This document shows positions 1 through 6,733 of a stretch of 59,050 nucleotides of DNA, piece by piece. The first letter of the stretch is position 1; each line of letters opens with the position of its first letter. The notes beneath the pieces are model-generated. The model was not told where the DNA came from, did no database searches, and was given only the letters and a program-made list of their open reading frames with translations. The position numbers and the translations under genes were made by a program. The stretch comes from Chitinivibrionales bacterium (GTDB lineage: Bacteria; Fibrobacterota; Chitinivibrionia; Chitinivibrionales; WJKA01): NCBI GenBank assembly GCA_014728215.1, contig WJLZ01000170.1:1-59050 (forward strand). The letters run 5' to 3'.

Positions 1-16
1 CGTTGGGTGCGCAGGC

Positions 17-180
17 GCCCAACATAGCGCGGCCGCCCTTGCTGGAGGGGGTGCGCCTGAGATCCCGATTGTAATCGGGAACTCAGGCCAGGGGGAAACG
101 CTATGCGGTTCCCCCCACCAGAGAATCATTCTCAAGAATCTTGATCTCGTCATTGAACTCATTCCGGCTTTGCCGGCTTA
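17..180 (+). repeat. Left copy of terminal inverted hairpin-rich repeat
   Basis: This ~164-bp segment recurs in inverted orientation at 58888-59050 with about 96% identity (three single differences, a small cluster near 157 and one indel). It is packed with inverted repeats: a long stem at 55-88 (7 bp, one mismatch, then 8 bp around a two-base tip), a stem at 90-115, short palindromes at 122-132 and 133-143, and CCGGCTTTGCCGG at 163-175. Positions 2-23 form a further hairpin (GTTGGGTGC/GCGCCCAAC) at the very edge. There is no reading frame of note. It looks like a dispersed mobile or structured repeat; its function is unknown. Confidence 0.9.
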
Positions 181-300
181 GTATAAACATAAAGATTTAG
201 ATTTTATGAAAGTTGCGTGGGCTCGACCCGGAATTTCATCAGGGAGTTAACGCGGTTCGGCTCGGATTGGCGATAAAACGCGTAACTTATTCTTGCAAAA
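181..300. other. Leader region upstream of the GntR gene
   Basis: This is unique sequence between the terminal repeat and the first gene. I see no coding potential. A weak promoter-like pair (TTGGCG near 269 and TATTCT near 290) lies shortly before the palindrome at 301, but the spacing is short (15 bases), so the assignment is tentative. Confidence 0.3.
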
Positions 301-310
301 TTGTCGACAA
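301..310. promoter_or_regulatory. Candidate GntR/FadR-type operator palindrome
   Basis: TTGTCGACAA is a perfect 10-bp palindrome lying 20 bp upstream of the best ATG of the FadR-type regulator. FCD-type GntR proteins commonly bind short palindromes of the TTGT..ACAA kind next to their own genes, so autoregulation of this operon is a fair inference. A related half site (TTGTCGA at 19844-19850) lies in the rhamnosidase/aldehyde dehydrogenase intergenic region. Confidence 0.45.
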
Positions 311-330
311 TCGACTATCTTATTGAGCAT

Positions 331-1002
331 ATGCATCTTCCGGACCTCAAAATCGACACCAGCTTATCCGAGGCGGTATACCGGGCGATTCGCAAAGAGA
401 TCGCATCGGGGCGCCTGAAAGCAGGACAGAAAATCACCGAATCGGAGATATCTCTGGCAATGGGGATCAGCCGGGCGCCGGTTCGTGAAGCATTCAAGCG
501 GCTGGCAATGGACCATCTGGTGAATTTGATCCCCCGAAGCGGCTGTTATGTGGCTGATCTGGATGAAAAGGAAATTGAAGAGATCTTTGAGATCCGTAAA
601 CGTCTGGAGTGCATGGCCCTCGAATATGCCTTTGCAAATTTCTCTGCTCACCGGCTCCGGGACCTTCGAAACCGGTTTGAGAGTTGCAAAACGATGGCGA
701 GCAGGGAGGCTGTCGAAAAGGAGATTAAGCTCGACGGATACCTTCACGACCTCATCGCTATAAAATCCGGCTGTGATAATCTCAAGGAGATGCTCAAGGC
801 GCTCTGGTCCCGCATCGAAATAATCCGCCTCCGAGAAGCGGAGCGGGGTTATGTGCCGGTCGATGCCGCCAAAGAGCATATCGCATTGCTCGATTCGCTC
901 ATTGACGGCGATAAAGACAGAGCGGTTGATTTACTGGCCCGGCATATCGAAAATTCGAAAAAAACGGTTATCAGTCATTATTATTGTCAAAAACAGGAAT
1001 AG
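331..1002 (+). CDS. GntR-family transcriptional regulator, FadR/FCD subfamily
   Basis: This is a DNA-binding regulator with an N-terminal winged helix (about residues 8-70; the recognition-helix region contains ISRAPVREAFKRL) and an all-helical C-terminal FCD ligand domain. The FCD domain keeps the acid/histidine pattern that usually holds a metal and an organic acid (D/H in LDGYLHDL, H in AKEHIALLDSL, H in LARHIENS). FCD regulators typically sense sugar acids, lactate or other carboxylates. I chose ATG 331; the in-frame TTG at 301 would place the start inside a palindromic operator. It heads the catabolic operon that follows and is its likely local regulator; the effector is unknown. Confidence 0.88.
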   Translation: MHLPDLKIDTSLSEAVYRAIRKEIASGRLKAGQKITESEISLAMGISRAPVREAFKRLAMDHLVNLIPRSGCYVADLDEKEIEEIFEIRKRLECMALEYAFANFSAHRLRDLRNRFESCKTMASREAVEKEIKLDGYLHDLIAIKSGCDNLKEMLKALWSRIEIIRLREAERGYVPVDAAKEHIALLDSLIDGDKDRAVDLLARHIENSKKTVISHYYCQKQE

Positions 1003-1043
1003 ATCGCAAATGGAAACGATACATCAGGAAGGAAACCGCTGCT

Positions 1044-1757
1044 ATGCAATTTCCCGAGTTTGAAAATAAAGTTGTCCTTATCACCGGCGCCGCCGGCGGT
1101 ATCGGCGCTGTCCTGTCGGATAAGTTTGCCGAAAACAACGCCCTGGTTTATGGCGCCGATATCAGAGAGAGCGATCGAAAATGTTTTATTCAGGGTGATG
1201 TTTCAGACCCGGATTTCGCCCCCGCACTTGTAAAGCGGATAATCGATGAACAGGGTCGGATTGATATCCTTATCAATAATGCGGGTATCTGCCCCCGGAC
1301 CCCTTTTCTGGAAATAAAAATCGATGAATGGACAAAAGTGCTCAATATCAATCTGACTTCCATGTTTCTTTTAAGTCAGGCATGTCTCAAAGCGATGATC
1401 GAAAAAGGGTCCGGATGTATTGTCAGTCTTGCTTCCCTTGCCGGGCAGGTAGGCGGTATAGCGGTCGGCGCCCACTACAGCGCCACAAAGGCCGCAATCG
1501 AGTGCATGACCAAAACCCTCGCCCGTAACGGCGCTCCCCATAATATCAGGGCAAATGCCGTCGCCCCTGGAATTATCGACACCGAAATAACCCGCCGGGC
1601 AACACCCGAACAACTGGAGACTTTCAAAAAAACAATTCCCCTGGGAAGGCTTGGAGACGCCGAAGAAGTTGCCGGACCGGTCCTGTTTCTGGCGTCGAAC
1701 CTTGCATCCTATGTCACGGGATTTACGGTTGATATTAACGGCGGGCTGAAGATGTAA
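1044..1757 (+). CDS. Short-chain dehydrogenase/reductase (SDR), first of two
   Basis: This is a 237-residue classical SDR, an NAD(P)-dependent oxidoreductase. The glycine-rich TGAAGGIG cofactor motif, the NNAG motif and the catalytic S...YSATK triad are all present, as is the C-terminal PG motif (VAPGIIDTEI). ATG 1044 follows an AGGAAGGAAA ribosome site. In deoxysugar pathways of the oxidative, non-phosphorylating type, SDRs oxidise the sugar or the 2-keto-3-deoxy acid. With the lactonase-like gene downstream, one of these roles is plausible. The substrate cannot be fixed from sequence; generic FabG-like assignments remain possible. Confidence 0.85.
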   Translation: MQFPEFENKVVLITGAAGGIGAVLSDKFAENNALVYGADIRESDRKCFIQGDVSDPDFAPALVKRIIDEQGRIDILINNAGICPRTPFLEIKIDEWTKVLNINLTSMFLLSQACLKAMIEKGSGCIVSLASLAGQVGGIAVGAHYSATKAAIECMTKTLARNGAPHNIRANAVAPGIIDTEITRRATPEQLETFKKTIPLGRLGDAEEVAGPVLFLASNLASYVTGFTVDINGGLKM

Positions 1758-1937
1758 GATGAAGTGGAAGAGATATGTGACAACGACCTGCCCCGAGGAG
1801 CTTTCGGGAGAGAAACAAGAATATATGAAGCTGAAACTGATGATGAAAAAAAGAGGCAAAAGATCACCGGCAAGATCATGATAAATGAGTAAAAACCTGT
1901 ACCCTGAACCCTGATTACCAAAGAAAGGAGAGGACCG

Positions 1938-2768
1938 ATGAATATTGTTCGAAAGCCTGTTGTGGACCGTTTTAAAGACAAGGTTGCTATCGTTACCGGA
2001 GGATCTTCCGGAATAGGCCGGTCTATTGCAGAAGAATTATGCAAAGAAGGCGCAAAGGTTACGATTACCGGAATAAGCGAGGCCGGAATTACCACCGAAA
2101 AGGAAATGAAAGAACAGGGCTGGGATGTTCTTTTTGTCCGTGGTGATATGGCTGATGATGATTTCCGGGCCGGCATTGTCGAGAAGACACTGGAGAAGTA
2201 TGGAAAGATCAATTATCTCGTGAACAATGCGTTTTCCTTTGTTGCCAAGGGTGAAGACGCTACCGTTGATGATTTCCTTCGAAGCTACCATACCGGGCCG
2301 ATTGCTTATGCACGAATGATCCAGTTGTGTATCGAACCGATGAAAAAGGAAGGCGGCGGCGCAGTGGTCAACATGTCGAGTATTTCGGCCCATATCGCCC
2401 AGGTCAACCGATGGACGTATAATGGTTCCAAAGGCGCGGTGAACCAGATGACCAAGTGTCAGGCACTGGATCTGGCCAGATACAGGATCCGTGTCAACAG
2501 TGTCGATCCCGGCTGGGTCTGGACCCGTGAAGTCGATAAGGCGGCACAACTTGACGGCGGTGGACGGGACAAATGGGAGCCGGTGTGGGGTAGTTACCAT
2601 ATGCTCCGACGGACCGCCGAACCGGTCGAGTGCGCCGGACCAACCCTGTTCCTTCTCAGCGACGACGCTTCCTTTGTAACCGGCGAGCATCTCATGGTCG
2701 ACGCCGGCTATTGCTCGATGGGACCTGAGGGGATCGGTGAAACAACGGTGAATGCCGGAAGCTGGTAG
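1938..2768 (+). CDS. Short-chain dehydrogenase/reductase (SDR), second of two
   Basis: This is a 276-residue SDR preceded by a strong AAAGGAGAGG site. It has the TGGSSGIG cofactor motif, NNAF in place of the common NNAG, the catalytic Ser (NMSSIS) and a YNGSK active-site pair. The C-terminus is longer than in minimal SDRs. It differs enough from the preceding SDR to act at another step, for example sugar to lactone versus keto-deoxy-acid oxidation. The 180-bp gap before it shows no coding signal. Same operon and strand; the substrate is inferred only from neighbours. Confidence 0.85.
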   Translation: MNIVRKPVVDRFKDKVAIVTGGSSGIGRSIAEELCKEGAKVTITGISEAGITTEKEMKEQGWDVLFVRGDMADDDFRAGIVEKTLEKYGKINYLVNNAFSFVAKGEDATVDDFLRSYHTGPIAYARMIQLCIEPMKKEGGGAVVNMSSISAHIAQVNRWTYNGSKGAVNQMTKCQALDLARYRIRVNSVDPGWVWTREVDKAAQLDGGGRDKWEPVWGSYHMLRRTAEPVECAGPTLFLLSDDASFVTGEHLMVDAGYCSMGPEGIGETTVNAGSW

Positions 2769-2925
2769 GATGGGTTTCTTGCGGGACACACGGAGAAACG
2801 CGCAAAAAAAATATATACATGTAAGAAACCGGATTTTACTCCACGTTGTCAGGTTTGTGAAAATCCGTCGAATTTATGACGTTCCCGTTCTATTTTTTTT
2901 TGGAATTTAACTCCGGAGGTTTTAT

Positions 2926-3780
2926 ATGGTAAATTTTCCTGTTGTCGACGGTCATCTGCATGTGTGGGATATCGATCGATGGGTTTATCCCTGGCTCGAT
3001 GATGTTCCTGTTTTGAAGAAGACTCATTTGCTGAAAGATTATAACGAAGCAACAGGGCCGGTGAATGTTGAAAAAATGGTGTTTGTTCAGTGTGAGATCG
3101 AGACCTCAAAGTATAAGGAAGAGGTTGCCTGGATCACCGAACTGGCGCAGAATGAAGATGATCGCATTAAAGGCATTGTATCCTGGTGTCCACTGGAAAA
3201 GGGTGACGGGGCCCGTCCGGAACTCGAAGAACTTGCGCAGAATACGCTTGTTAAAGGTATACGACGGATTATCCAGTTCGAGCCCGACATGGAATTCTGT
3301 CTCAAGCCCGATTTTATCAAAGGAGTCACTATGCTCAAGGAGTATAATCTCACCTTTGATATCTGTATCGATTACCGTCACACAAAAGTTGCAACGCAGT
3401 TTGTGGATAAGTGTCCCGATGTTCCCATGGTACTCGATCATATCGGGAAACCGGGCATCGCCAAAGGACTTCTGGACCCCTGGCGTGGAGAAATCAAGGA
3501 ACTGGCAAAACGACCCAATGTCTGGTGCAAGACCTCATCGCTTGCTACCGAGGCCGATCATGAAAACTGGAGTATCGATGATATCCGTCCTTATGCCGAT
3601 GCTGTTTTCGATGCTTTCGGGATCGAACGCTGCTTTTTCGCCGGCGACTGGCCTGTCTCAGGAATGGCGGCAACCTATCCTCGGTGTGTCGAAACACTGG
3701 AAGAATTGATAAAAGGCGCATCACAGGATGAACTCAAGGCACTGTTCCACGATAATTGCGAGCGCTTTTATAAGGTATAA
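2926..3780 (+). CDS. Amidohydrolase-2 family TIM-barrel hydrolase, sugar-lactonase-like
   Basis: This 284-residue member of the COG3618 type of metal-dependent hydrolases starts with the metal-binding HxH motif (DGHLHVWD, residues ~6-13). It has a central DHIGKPG motif and the C-terminal GDWP motif with the catalytic Asp. Characterised members hydrolyse L-fucono- or L-rhamnono-lactones, and others act on 4-sulfomuconolactone or 2-pyrone-dicarboxylate. Placement after two SDRs favours a lactonase producing an aldonic acid. The start follows CTCCGGAGG. The protein is full length for the family with no visible defect. Confidence 0.8.
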   Translation: MVNFPVVDGHLHVWDIDRWVYPWLDDVPVLKKTHLLKDYNEATGPVNVEKMVFVQCEIETSKYKEEVAWITELAQNEDDRIKGIVSWCPLEKGDGARPELEELAQNTLVKGIRRIIQFEPDMEFCLKPDFIKGVTMLKEYNLTFDICIDYRHTKVATQFVDKCPDVPMVLDHIGKPGIAKGLLDPWRGEIKELAKRPNVWCKTSSLATEADHENWSIDDIRPYADAVFDAFGIERCFFAGDWPVSGMAATYPRCVETLEELIKGASQDELKALFHDNCERFYKV

Positions 3781-3797
3781 TCAAAAAAAAACCAGAG

Positions 3798-4769
3798 ATG
3801 TCAAAATATAAAGTTCTCGTCACCGACCACGTGTTTGACCGTTTCGATACGGAACGGGAGGTCCTCGCCCGTGTCGACGCCGAATTGATCGTGCACCAGT
3901 TTCGTACTATCGATGAATTATTGCCTCATGTGGGAGATATCCATGGTCTGCTCAACTGTTATCTCGGGCCGATCGACAATAATGTTTTTGACGCCGCGCC
4001 AAATCTTAAGATTGTCTCCAGGTACGGTATCGGTGTGGATACGATCAATATCACGGATGCTGCGCGGCATGGGGTGATTGTCTCGAACATTCCCGACCAC
4101 GCGATCAATGAAGTTGCCGATCATGCCGTTGCGCTGTTCCTGAATCTTGCACGCAAGATAAGCACGGCCGACCGTCGGGTGAAAAACGGAGTGTGGTCGC
4201 TTTCATACGTAAAACCGCTTCATGCAATAAGAGGTATGACCGCGGGTTTTATCGGGTTCGGCAAAATCGGCAGAGCCGCGGCAGAACGTCTTAAAGCATT
4301 CGGTGTGCGGGTTGTTTTTCATACGCCCACATGGAAAGGCCTGGTTGACGGTTTCTCTCAGGTCGCTTTCGATGAACTTCTTGCTGCAAGTGATGCTGTT
4401 TTTATACAGTGTCCATCAACCGAACAAACATATCATCTGATAAATCGCGCGACTATAGAAAAAATGAAGAAAAAACCGCTGCTGATCAATACGGCACGAG
4501 GTGCGATTGTCGACGCCGACGCCCTGGTGTGGGGACTTTCAACAGGGAACGTGTCGGGAGCTGCATGCGATGTTCTGGAGGATATCGATTCGGTGGTAAC
4601 AACCGACCATCCTCTCAAAAAAGCCGAAAATGTGATATTGACTCCCCACAGCGCATTTTATTCCGAAGAATCGGTGGAAGATTTGAAATATCGCGCGGCT
4701 GAGAATGTCGCGAGGGTCCTGGTAGGAAAGGAACCGTTGTTTAGAGTTGGGGGTAATGGACGAGGATAA
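3798..4769 (+). CDS. D-isomer-specific 2-hydroxyacid dehydrogenase
   Basis: This is a 323-residue NAD-dependent dehydrogenase that interconverts 2-hydroxy and 2-keto acids. The Rossmann motif is GFGKIGRAAAERL (~150-162). The catalytic triad is visible as Arg in INTARG, an acidic residue in DVLEDID and His in LTPHSAF. The family includes phosphoglycerate, glycerate/hydroxypyruvate and lactate dehydrogenases; sequence alone does not pick one. It begins 17 bp after the lactonase-like gene and precedes the LarA-like gene, so a pairing of epimerase and stereospecific dehydrogenase on the same hydroxyacid is attractive but inferred. Confidence 0.85.
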   Translation: MSKYKVLVTDHVFDRFDTEREVLARVDAELIVHQFRTIDELLPHVGDIHGLLNCYLGPIDNNVFDAAPNLKIVSRYGIGVDTINITDAARHGVIVSNIPDHAINEVADHAVALFLNLARKISTADRRVKNGVWSLSYVKPLHAIRGMTAGFIGFGKIGRAAAERLKAFGVRVVFHTPTWKGLVDGFSQVAFDELLAASDAVFIQCPSTEQTYHLINRATIEKMKKKPLLINTARGAIVDADALVWGLSTGNVSGAACDVLEDIDSVVTTDHPLKKAENVILTPHSAFYSEESVEDLKYRAAENVARVLVGKEPLFRVGGNGRG

Positions 4770-4854
4770 TGGAATTGTATTTGCAGGTTCGTCAAGGTGG
4801 CGTCCACTGCAGCAGCCCGACTGTGAAGGAGGGCTTGATTAAAGTGATGGGGTG

Positions 4855-4920
4855 ACGGGAAACAGTAAGATAACGATTGCATTTTTCCCGCCGTTCCACT
4901 GCTCCATTACCCATTCTTCC
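4855..4920. repeat. Intergenic repeat of the TGGAGTA/TCCATTAC family
   Basis: The 160-bp gap inside the operon contains a GGGGTGACGGG arm and a CCCGCCGTTCCA arm, followed by a CTCCATTACCCATTC run. The same kind of motif appears at 24538-24600, 53403-53456 and 57905-57975. This copy is the most diverged, so membership is tentative. It ends just before the ribosome site of the LarA-like gene. Confidence 0.35.
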
Positions 4921-4930
4921 GGAGTTTTAT

Positions 4931-6205
4931 ATGCTTTACTTTGCTGAAGGTTCACATAATTCGGTTATTTCGCTGGAGAAAGCATCGGGGTATCTCGATT
5001 CGATGCTGGAGTCGTTGGGTGATTTGAGGCGGGTGCTGATTTTGCCGCCCGATTATACGCGGCTTTACTCGTGGGCGGGAGAGCTGACTGTTCTGCTCTA
5101 TGAAAAGCTCAAGGACCGCAGCCATATCGAGATCATGCCTACCCTGGGGACGCATCTTCCCATGACCGATTCCGAATTAAACGCCATGTTCCCCGGGATT
5201 CCCCATGATGTTTTCCGGGCGCACGACTGGCGGAACGATATCATACGGCTGGGTGACGTTCCGGCGGAATTTATCCGTGAGGTTTCCGAGGGGAAGCTAA
5301 AATTCCCGCTGGCTTGTGAGATTAATCGATCCCTTGTCGAGGGGAGATGGGACAGGATTATTTCGGTGGGCCAGCTTGTTCCTCACGAGCTGGCGGGTAT
5401 TGCCAATTTCAGCAAAAATATCTGTATCGGTGCGGGGGGCGAAGATACCATTTCCAAAACCCATTATGTTGCTGCCGTGTATGGACTGGAGCGTCTGATG
5501 GGGCGTGTTGAAAATCCCATGCGGAAAATCCTCCGCTACATGGAACAGCATCATCTCAAAGGACTCCCGATCTCGTATGTCATGACGGTCCGGGGGCAGG
5601 ACAATATGGGCACAGTGGTTACCCGGGGACTCTTTGGCGGTGATGATGAAGAATGCTATCGTATCGGTGCGGAGCTGTGCAGGGATATATCGATCACCTT
5701 CCTGGATAAACCCTTTCAAAAGGTTGTTGTCTACATGGACCCTGAAGAGTTCAAGACCACCTGGGTGGGCAATAAGTCGATATTTCGTACCCGTATGATT
5801 ATCGACGACGGCGGGGAGATCGTCATTATGGCCCCGGGGGTCAAACAGTTCGGCGAAGATACCGCTAATGACCGGTTTATAAGGAAATTCGGGTATCACG
5901 ATACCGATTATATGGTGAACCTGGTGAATACCGTTGGTGAAGCGTCATCCAATATTACCGCGGTGTCCCACATTATTATCAGTTCTCCCGAAAATCGTTT
6001 TACGGTCACCTGGTGTCCGGGGTTTTTGACAAAGGAAGAGGTCGAGTCGGTGAATTTCAACTATGCCGATTGCTCTACAATGATGAAAAGATATGATCCC
6101 GGAAAATTGGCTCCGGGAGTCAATATACTTCCTGATGGTGAAGAGATATTTTTTGTGCCCCGCCCTGCGCTCGGGTTGTGGGCCGCAAAGGACCGATTTA
6201 AATAG
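4931..6205 (+). CDS. LarA/DUF2088-family 2-hydroxyacid racemase or epimerase
   Basis: This is a 424-residue homologue of lactate racemase LarA, which uses a nickel-pincer nucleotide cofactor. It starts at ATG 4931 after TTCCGGAG and matches the usual family length. Family landmarks are present: PDYTR near residue 40, GTHLPM, AHDWRND, then PHELAG...SKNI and a later KTHY. These correspond to the catalytic histidines and to the Lys/His residues that hold the cofactor. Related enzymes racemise or epimerise lactate, malate, hydroxyglutarate and gluconate-type acids. The cofactor genes larB, larC and larE are not in this window. The substrate is likely the hydroxyacid of the neighbouring dehydrogenase. 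Confidence 0.82.
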   Translation: MLYFAEGSHNSVISLEKASGYLDSMLESLGDLRRVLILPPDYTRLYSWAGELTVLLYEKLKDRSHIEIMPTLGTHLPMTDSELNAMFPGIPHDVFRAHDWRNDIIRLGDVPAEFIREVSEGKLKFPLACEINRSLVEGRWDRIISVGQLVPHELAGIANFSKNICIGAGGEDTISKTHYVAAVYGLERLMGRVENPMRKILRYMEQHHLKGLPISYVMTVRGQDNMGTVVTRGLFGGDDEECYRIGAELCRDISITFLDKPFQKVVVYMDPEEFKTTWVGNKSIFRTRMIIDDGGEIVIMAPGVKQFGEDTANDRFIRKFGYHDTDYMVNLVNTVGEASSNITAVSHIIISSPENRFTVTWCPGFLTKEEVESVNFNYADCSTMMKRYDPGKLAPGVNILPDGEEIFFVPRPALGLWAAKDRFK

Positions 6206-6238
6206 AACGCATAAACCTGCTGCACAAAGGACCCTGTT

Positions 6239-6697
6239 ATGATTTCTAAAAAGGTCGACCATATTGCGCTAAGTGTTGCCGATATCGACCGGTCGCTTGG
6301 ATTGTACCGTGATATCCTGGGCGCCGAGGTAATCCGCATCCTTGAATGCGACAGCCGATCGCTTCTGGGAAAAGTCGTGGGCATGCCCGGAGCGGTTGCC
6401 CGGATTTGTCATCTGGCATTTGGTGATACCATGATCGAGCTGTTCGAATATTCGAATCCCGAGGGCATACCCATACCGCCCGAACGGAAACAGGCGGATA
6501 AGGGATGGATTCACCTGGGATTGACCTCCACCGATGTACGGGCCGATTATGCAGCGTTACGGGATAAGGGTATCGAATTTATCAGCGAACCGGTGGAATT
6601 CCGTCCTGATGTCTGGATTGTTTATTTCAAGGGCCCCGATGGTGAAGTGTGTGAGTTACGCCAGACGCCGCCGGGTGATTCCGACATTGCTGAATGA
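6239..6697 (+). CDS. VOC-family (glyoxalase/epimerase-like) protein
   Basis: This is a 152-residue vicinal-oxygen-chelate protein with two beta-alpha-beta-beta-beta halves (VDHIALSVADIDRSLGLYRD at the start; IHLGLTSTDV and FKGPDGEVCELRQ in the second half). Metal-ligand candidates are His in DHIAL, Glu in MIELFEY, His in WIHLGL and Glu in VCELRQ. The family includes methylmalonyl-CoA epimerase, glyoxalase I and ring-cleaving dioxygenases. Its position between the LarA-like and E1 genes suggests a role in the same pathway, but no reaction can be assigned. Confidence 0.8.
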   Translation: MISKKVDHIALSVADIDRSLGLYRDILGAEVIRILECDSRSLLGKVVGMPGAVARICHLAFGDTMIELFEYSNPEGIPIPPERKQADKGWIHLGLTSTDVRADYAALRDKGIEFISEPVEFRPDVWIVYFKGPDGEVCELRQTPPGDSDIAE

Positions 6698-6733
6698 GAA
6701 TATATTATCTGCAAATATTAAGGAGCACAGAAA

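Noticed and set aside
364-879. Long minus-strand frame opposite the GntR gene
   Set aside because: It runs antisense through a clear regulator gene, has no family-like motifs and no ribosome site; it is a shadow of the + strand codon pattern.
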